Part shown: piece by piece, positions 60,712 to 64,000 of the stretch
Numbering within the stretch: position 1 is the first letter of the stretch
How the letters are laid out: every line of letters begins with the position of its first letter
Source: Rufibacter sp. DG15C
GTDB taxonomy: Bacteria; Bacteroidota; Bacteroidia; Cytophagales; Hymenobacteraceae
Direction of reading: 5' to 3'
Assembly: GCF_001577755.1 (NCBI RefSeq)
Contig: NZ_CP010776.1
Location: 3,224,001-3,288,000 of the forward strand
Length of the DNA stretch: 64,000 nt
The notes under the pieces: generated by a model
What the model was told of the DNA's origin: nothing
Databases searched by the model: none
What the model saw: only the letters and a program-made list of their open reading frames with translations
Translations under genes and position numbers: made by a program

Positions 60712-62004
60712 CTATTTCTGGGCCAGACGTATGCCGGTGAATTGCCAGCGTTTGTCGGGGTGAAAGAAATTGCGGTAGGTGATTCTTATATGGCTTTGCG
60801 GCGTGGCGCAAGACCCGCCGCGCAACACCATTTGGTTAATCATGAACTTGCCATTGTATTCGCCAATGGCGCCGGGTGCGGTTTCAAAACCCGGGTAAGG
60901 CAGGTAGGCGCTGTACGTCCATTCCCAGGCATCGCCTAAGAGTTGAACTACAAGTACATTCTCATCTGCTTGAAAGGCTTGCTGTGGTTGTAATTTTTGG
61001 GACTCCAGGAAGTTTCCAGCGGCGGGGCTTCCGGCGTGCAACTGTGCCAGAGCTTCCCACTCAAATTCGGTGAGGAGCCGGTTGCTGCTCCAATTGGCAT
61101 AGGCCTGGGCCTCATAAAAACTGATGTGCGTGACGGGCGCCTGCAGGTCTAGTTTCTGTAAACCGTGCAGAGTGTACTGGAACCATTCATCGTCTTGCTT
61201 GAGCCAGTACAAAGGCGCCTCCCATTGCTGCAGCTGCACCAAATCCCAGCCTTCGCCCAGCCAGTACACAAAGTTCTGGTAGCCGCCAGCCTCTATGAAT
61301 CTCAGGTACTCCTGGTTGGTCACCAGCCAGGCGCGGGCCTTGAATTCTGCCAGGTACACTTGGTGTTGGTTCAACTCATTGTCAAAGCAGAAGCCGTCAC
61401 CCTGATGGCCAATCTGGTAGAGTCCGGCGGGTACGGTGACCCATTCATTTTTGGGCTGTTTTCCAGGTTTCAGGCCAAAATCAGGGTTAGATTCTGGCAG
61501 ATACGCGGGCAGCATGGGGTTGCAGGAGAGAATGTATTTGATGTCGGTGACCAGGAGTTCTTGGTGCTGTTGCTCATGCTGCAGTCCCAGTTCAAATAGC
61601 GGGGTTTTGTCTTCGTTCTCAGGTAGGAAATCACTTTGCAGCAGCGTCTCCATGGCTTTGTTTACATGCCGGCGGTAGGCCAGAATATCTGCCAGGGGAG
61701 GTCTAGACAAAGTGCCCCGCTCGGCGCGGTTCACGCGGCTGCCCAGGGTGTTGTAGTAGGAGTTGAACAGAAAACCGTACTGCGGGTGAAACTCTTGGTA
61801 ATTTGGCGCATGCGGTTTTAAGATGAAGGTCTCAAAAAACCACGTGGTGTGCCCCAGGTGCCATTTAGGCGGACTCACATCCACCATGGGCTGCATGACC
61901 GTATCCTCTGGCGTGAGTGGGGCGCATAGGTCTTCTGTTTGCTTTCTGATGCTCTGGAAACGGGCCAAGAGGGTGGCAGATATACCTTGATCGGGCGTAG
62001 ACAT
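60712..62004 (-). CDS. egtB: Ergothioneine biosynthesis protein EgtB (iron-dependent sulfoxide synthase)
   Basis: This 430-residue two-domain protein couples hercynine to a thiol donor with oxygen. The N-terminal DinB-type bundle carries the iron ligands His52 (WHLGHTTWFFETF), His143 and His147 (LQHEQQHQELLVTDI). The C-terminal part (about 188-430) is the formylglycine-generating-enzyme-like fold ending GGSCATPQSHIRITYRNFF. The linker (about 174-187, DFGLKPGKQPKN) is encoded by a diverged copy of the palindromic repeat. No egtC or egtE homologue is adjacent, so cysteine rather than gamma-Glu-Cys may be the donor; that is inference. Confidence 0.93.
   Translation of the reverse strand: MSTPDQGISATLLARFQSIRKQTEDLCAPLTPEDTVMQPMVDVSPPKWHLGHTTWFFETFILKPHAPNYQEFHPQYGFLFNSYYNTLGSRVNRAERGTLSRPPLADILAYRRHVNKAMETLLQSDFLPENEDKTPLFELGLQHEQQHQELLVTDIKYILSCNPMLPAYLPESNPDFGLKPGKQPKNEWVTVPAGLYQIGHQGDGFCFDNELNQHQVYLAEFKARAWLVTNQEYLRFIEAGGYQNFVYWLGEGWDLVQLQQWEAPLYWLKQDDEWFQYTLHGLQKLDLQAPVTHISFYEAQAYANWSSNRLLTEFEWEALAQLHAGSPAAGNFLESQKLQPQQAFQADENVLVVQLLGDAWEWTYSAYLPYPGFETAPGAIGEYNGKFMINQMVLRGGSCATPQSHIRITYRNFFHPDKRWQFTGIRLAQK
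61446..61485. repeat. diverged palindromic repeat inside the egtB coding sequence
   Basis: TTTTTGGGCTGTTTTCCAG on the left and CAGGCCAAAATCAG on the right match the dispersed repeat around the CCAG centre, with mismatches near the loop. The copy lies in the EgtB interdomain linker and keeps the reading frame. Confidence 0.75.
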
Positions 62005-62088
62005 GGTTTTTTAATGTTCTAGTCTTCTCTAAACTAGAATTCGCCCGAAAGGTTATACCTTCATGTTCCAAATCCGTTCCTCTGTCAC

Positions 62089-63165
62089 ATGCCCTTCGTC
62101 CTGACCCCCTTTCAGAGAGCCCTACAGTTCAAGTTTGACGCCCGCACCTCGCGCGGGGCTATGCAGACGCACCAGGCCCATTTTATACGGGTGCACCACA
62201 CGGATAATCCAGCTAAGCAGGGGTGGGGAGAATGCTCGCCGCTGCCAGGTCTCAGTCCAGATTATTCCGCAGATTTTTTTGAATTGCTGCAAACGCTTTG
62301 CCAGCAGTACAATGCCCTGGAAAGTGATTCTTATGAGGATGAAAAAGGGTTTGCCTTCTGGAAGAGTCTAGAGCAGTGGCCTTCTGTGAACTTCGGGTTT
62401 GAGACGGCTTTTGTGGACTACATGCGCGGCGGCGATTTTCAGTTGTACCCCAGCGCCTTCGCCCGGTCTGAACAGGGCATCAAAATAAACGGGTTGGTGT
62501 GGATGGGCGACCCAGCGTTCATGCGGGAGCAGATTAAGAAGAAGCTGGCGCAAGGATTTACTTGTCTAAAACTAAAGATTGGTGGCTTGGACTTTGCGCA
62601 GGAGCTGAGTATTCTGGAAGAAATAAGAAGAGTTGCCAGCCCCGAAGCAATGGAGCTGCGGCTAGACGCCAATGGAGCTTTTGACCCAACTGAAGCACTT
62701 TTTAAGTTAGACCAACTGGCCAGGTTTTCCATCCATTCCATTGAACAGCCCATCAGACAAGGACAAGGGAAAGAGATGCGCGAGGTTTGCCAGCACTCGC
62801 CCATTCCTGTGGCGCTGGATGAGGAGTTGATTGGCGTGGTAGGCAAGGAGAATCGTTGGGAACTGCTAAAAGCCCTGGAGCCTGCCTACATCATCATCAA
62901 ACCTACCTTGGTGGGCGGCCTTACCGCCAGCCGAGAATGGATACAGGTGGCGCAATCCATGCAAGTGGATTGGTGGATGACCTCGGCGCTGGAGTCTAAC
63001 ATTGGGCTCAACGCCATTGCGCAATTTGCCGCCAGCTTCCAAAACCCCTTGCCGCAAGGACTGGGCACGGGACAATTGTACCATAACAACCTGGCTTCAC
63101 CATTAGAAATAAGAGGCGAGGAACTCTGGTACGCCAAAGACAAAGCATGGGAACTGCCTACCTAG
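62089..63165 (+). CDS. menC: Enolase-superfamily o-succinylbenzoate synthase (MenC-like)
   Basis: This 358-residue protein has the muconate-lactonising/MenC set of catalytic residues: KLKIGG (Lys161, Lys163), metal ligands Asp193 (LRLDANGAF), Glu219 (SIEQP) and Asp244 (ALDEE), and Lys271 in IIIKPTLVGG. MenC dehydrates SHCHC to o-succinylbenzoate in menaquinone synthesis. Some relatives are dipeptide epimerases or N-acyl amino-acid racemases, so the call depends on other men genes in the genome; none are in this window. The motif set itself is clear. It is convergent with the sirtuin gene. Confidence 0.86.
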   Translation: MPFVLTPFQRALQFKFDARTSRGAMQTHQAHFIRVHHTDNPAKQGWGECSPLPGLSPDYSADFFELLQTLCQQYNALESDSYEDEKGFAFWKSLEQWPSVNFGFETAFVDYMRGGDFQLYPSAFARSEQGIKINGLVWMGDPAFMREQIKKKLAQGFTCLKLKIGGLDFAQELSILEEIRRVASPEAMELRLDANGAFDPTEALFKLDQLARFSIHSIEQPIRQGQGKEMREVCQHSPIPVALDEELIGVVGKENRWELLKALEPAYIIIKPTLVGGLTASREWIQVAQSMQVDWWMTSALESNIGLNAIAQFAASFQNPLPQGLGTGQLYHNNLASPLEIRGEELWYAKDKAWELPT

Positions 63166-63172
63166 AGATTTC

Positions 63173-63210
63173 CGGTTTTGGCCTGTTTTCCAGAAATTGG
63201 GGTAAAAACG
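63173..63210. repeat. diverged palindromic repeat
   Basis: The left arm CGGTTTTGGCCTGTTTTCC is canonical and the right arm AGAAATTGGGGTAAAAACG is drifted. It lies 7 bp after the menC stop. Confidence 0.8.
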
Positions 63211-63255
63211 CTAAAGCATTGCTTGCTGCATGAATTTTATAATGGCGGTTTTCGC

Positions 63256-63954
63256 CTAAAATTCTAGCAACTGCTGAACCACTTTGGGCACGCCCTCGGT
63301 GGCTTTTTCTTTGAGGATGGTGAGGTTTCTTCTGTGGGACACGGCGGGGGTGTTAGGATCTACCAAGTAAATGGGCGTGTCATGTGGGGCGTAGGAGAGG
63401 AGTCCGGCCGCCGGATACACTTGTAACGAAGTGCCAATCACCAGCAGGTAATCAGCAGTCATGGTTTCTTCTATGGCTTGTTCAATCAAGGGCACCGGCT
63501 CCCCGAACCAGACAATGTTGGGCCGTAACTGGGACCCTTTCTCGCAAAGGTCGCCCAGCTTCAACTCCCAGCCTTCTACCGGATAAATGAGCGATGGGTC
63601 CTGCGTACTACGGTTTTCAAAAAGCTTTCCGTGGAGGTGTAGAATATTTGTGGAGCCGGCGCGCTCGTGCAGATCATCCACGTTCTGGGTGATTATCTGC
63701 ACGTCAAACTTTTCTTCCAGTTTTACCAGAGCCAAGTGGGCGGCGTTGGGTTTTACATCTAAGGCGCTTTTGCGGCGTTGGTTGTAGAAGTCCAGCACCA
63801 GCTCCGGGTTTTTGCGCCACCCTTCCGGTGAGGCCACTTCCATCACGTCATGTCCTTCCCAAAGCCCATCTGCATCCCGGAAGGTGGCCAAACCGCTTTC
63901 GGCGCTGATTCCGGCCCCGGTTAAGACTACTACCTTTTGTTTTTTTAGTGACAT
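63256..63954 (-). CDS. cobB: Sir2-family NAD-dependent protein deacylase
   Basis: This 232-residue protein has the sirtuin motifs VVVLTGAGISAESGLATFRD, IITQNVDDLHERAG with the catalytic HLHGK histidine, NIVWFGEPVP and VIGTSLQVYPAAGLL. It removes acetyl or longer acyl groups from lysines with NAD. The usual structural-zinc cysteines are missing: only one Cys (GDLCEKGSQ) is seen between HGK and WFGE. The start is ATG 63954 (MSLKKQ); the in-frame 63984 adds residues from the adjacent low-complexity arm. Confidence 0.93.
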   Translation of the reverse strand: MSLKKQKVVVLTGAGISAESGLATFRDADGLWEGHDVMEVASPEGWRKNPELVLDFYNQRRKSALDVKPNAAHLALVKLEEKFDVQIITQNVDDLHERAGSTNILHLHGKLFENRSTQDPSLIYPVEGWELKLGDLCEKGSQLRPNIVWFGEPVPLIEQAIEETMTADYLLVIGTSLQVYPAAGLLSYAPHDTPIYLVDPNTPAVSHRRNLTILKEKATEGVPKVVQQLLEF

Positions 63955-63956
63955 AA

Positions 63957-64000
63957 GACGCATTTTTTTAGACACATGACACAAGGTTCAAGACATAAGA
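63957..64000. repeat. AGACACAAGACGCAAGA-type low-complexity arm at the window edge
   Basis: AAGACGCATTTTTTTAGACA followed by CATGACACAAGGTTCAAGACATAAGA-type units belongs to the family seen at 50605 and 52665. It continues past the window. Confidence 0.55.

Noticed and set aside
5234-63210. Palindromic repeats as a CRISPR array
   Set aside because: Copies are dispersed singly between genes at kilobase distances, with no regular spacers and no cas genes.

Overview
The window reads as ordinary chromosome of a Bacteroidota bacterium, most likely Cytophagales and probably close to Hymenobacteraceae (Rufibacter/Pontibacter-like). This placement is inferred from gene content, not from a database search. 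The evidence is a SusC/SusD outer-membrane pair, a Bat-type VWA/DUF58 cluster, the lineage-typical families DUF1573, DUF3822, DUF4296 and DUF5683, a TamB-like giant protein, and promoters of the Bacteroidota type (TTG, about 20 nt, TAnnTTTG). The clearest promoters lie before tRNA-Cys, a 56-aa basic protein and a PaaI thioesterase.

Layout. 1-9 kb: a TamB-like envelope protein running off the left edge, divergent tsaD, an M14 carboxypeptidase and a fused SpmA-SpmB protein. 8.4-14.3 kb: a three-gene susC-susD-lipoprotein operon. 14.5-19 kb: a metallo-beta-lactamase-fold hydrolase, small proteins, an FlK-like thioesterase with smpB, an NlpC/P60 peptidase and an HNH nuclease. 19-25.3 kb: rpsA, tRNA-Cys, and a cyanophycin module in which cyanophycinase carries an in-frame amber codon just before cyanophycin synthetase. 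25.4-30.2 kb: a coiled-coil membrane protein, two methyltransferases, kdsA, apaG and ung. 30.3-35.2 kb: a tight operon UPF0173-parA-parB-DUF5683-dapB-lepB. 35.6-49.2 kb: yidC, pyrG, an NTF2-like protein with an orphan ABC ATPase, a threonine aldolase, a phosphoesterase, pyrE, two Nudix proteins, coaD, DUF3822, a thioesterase-helicase pair and DUF1573. 49.5-54.6 kb: DUF423, the YggS family, a shortened Bat locus, DUF4296 and CsaA. 54.7-64 kb: an FAD-Rieske oxidoreductase, DUF922, a MATE transporter, an aminotransferase, egtD-egtB (ergothioneine), a MenC-like enzyme and a sirtuin.

The most striking feature is not a gene. A short palindrome (arms GTTTTTGGCCTGTTTTC and its complement around a CCAG or CTGG centre) occurs about two dozen times in 64 kb, nearly always a few bases after a stop codon. 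Individual copies show matched changes in both arms. Several sit inside longer palindromes whose outer arms are unique to that locus yet still complementary. One lies inside the egtB coding sequence, one abuts a start codon, and two are merged with other hairpins. Some intergenic regions are also bounded by inverted low-complexity arms; between kdsA and its convergent neighbour the arms run from stop codon to stop codon. This looks like a REP-type element family combined with an active hairpin-extending process. No transposase, prophage, CRISPR array or defence system is visible in the window.
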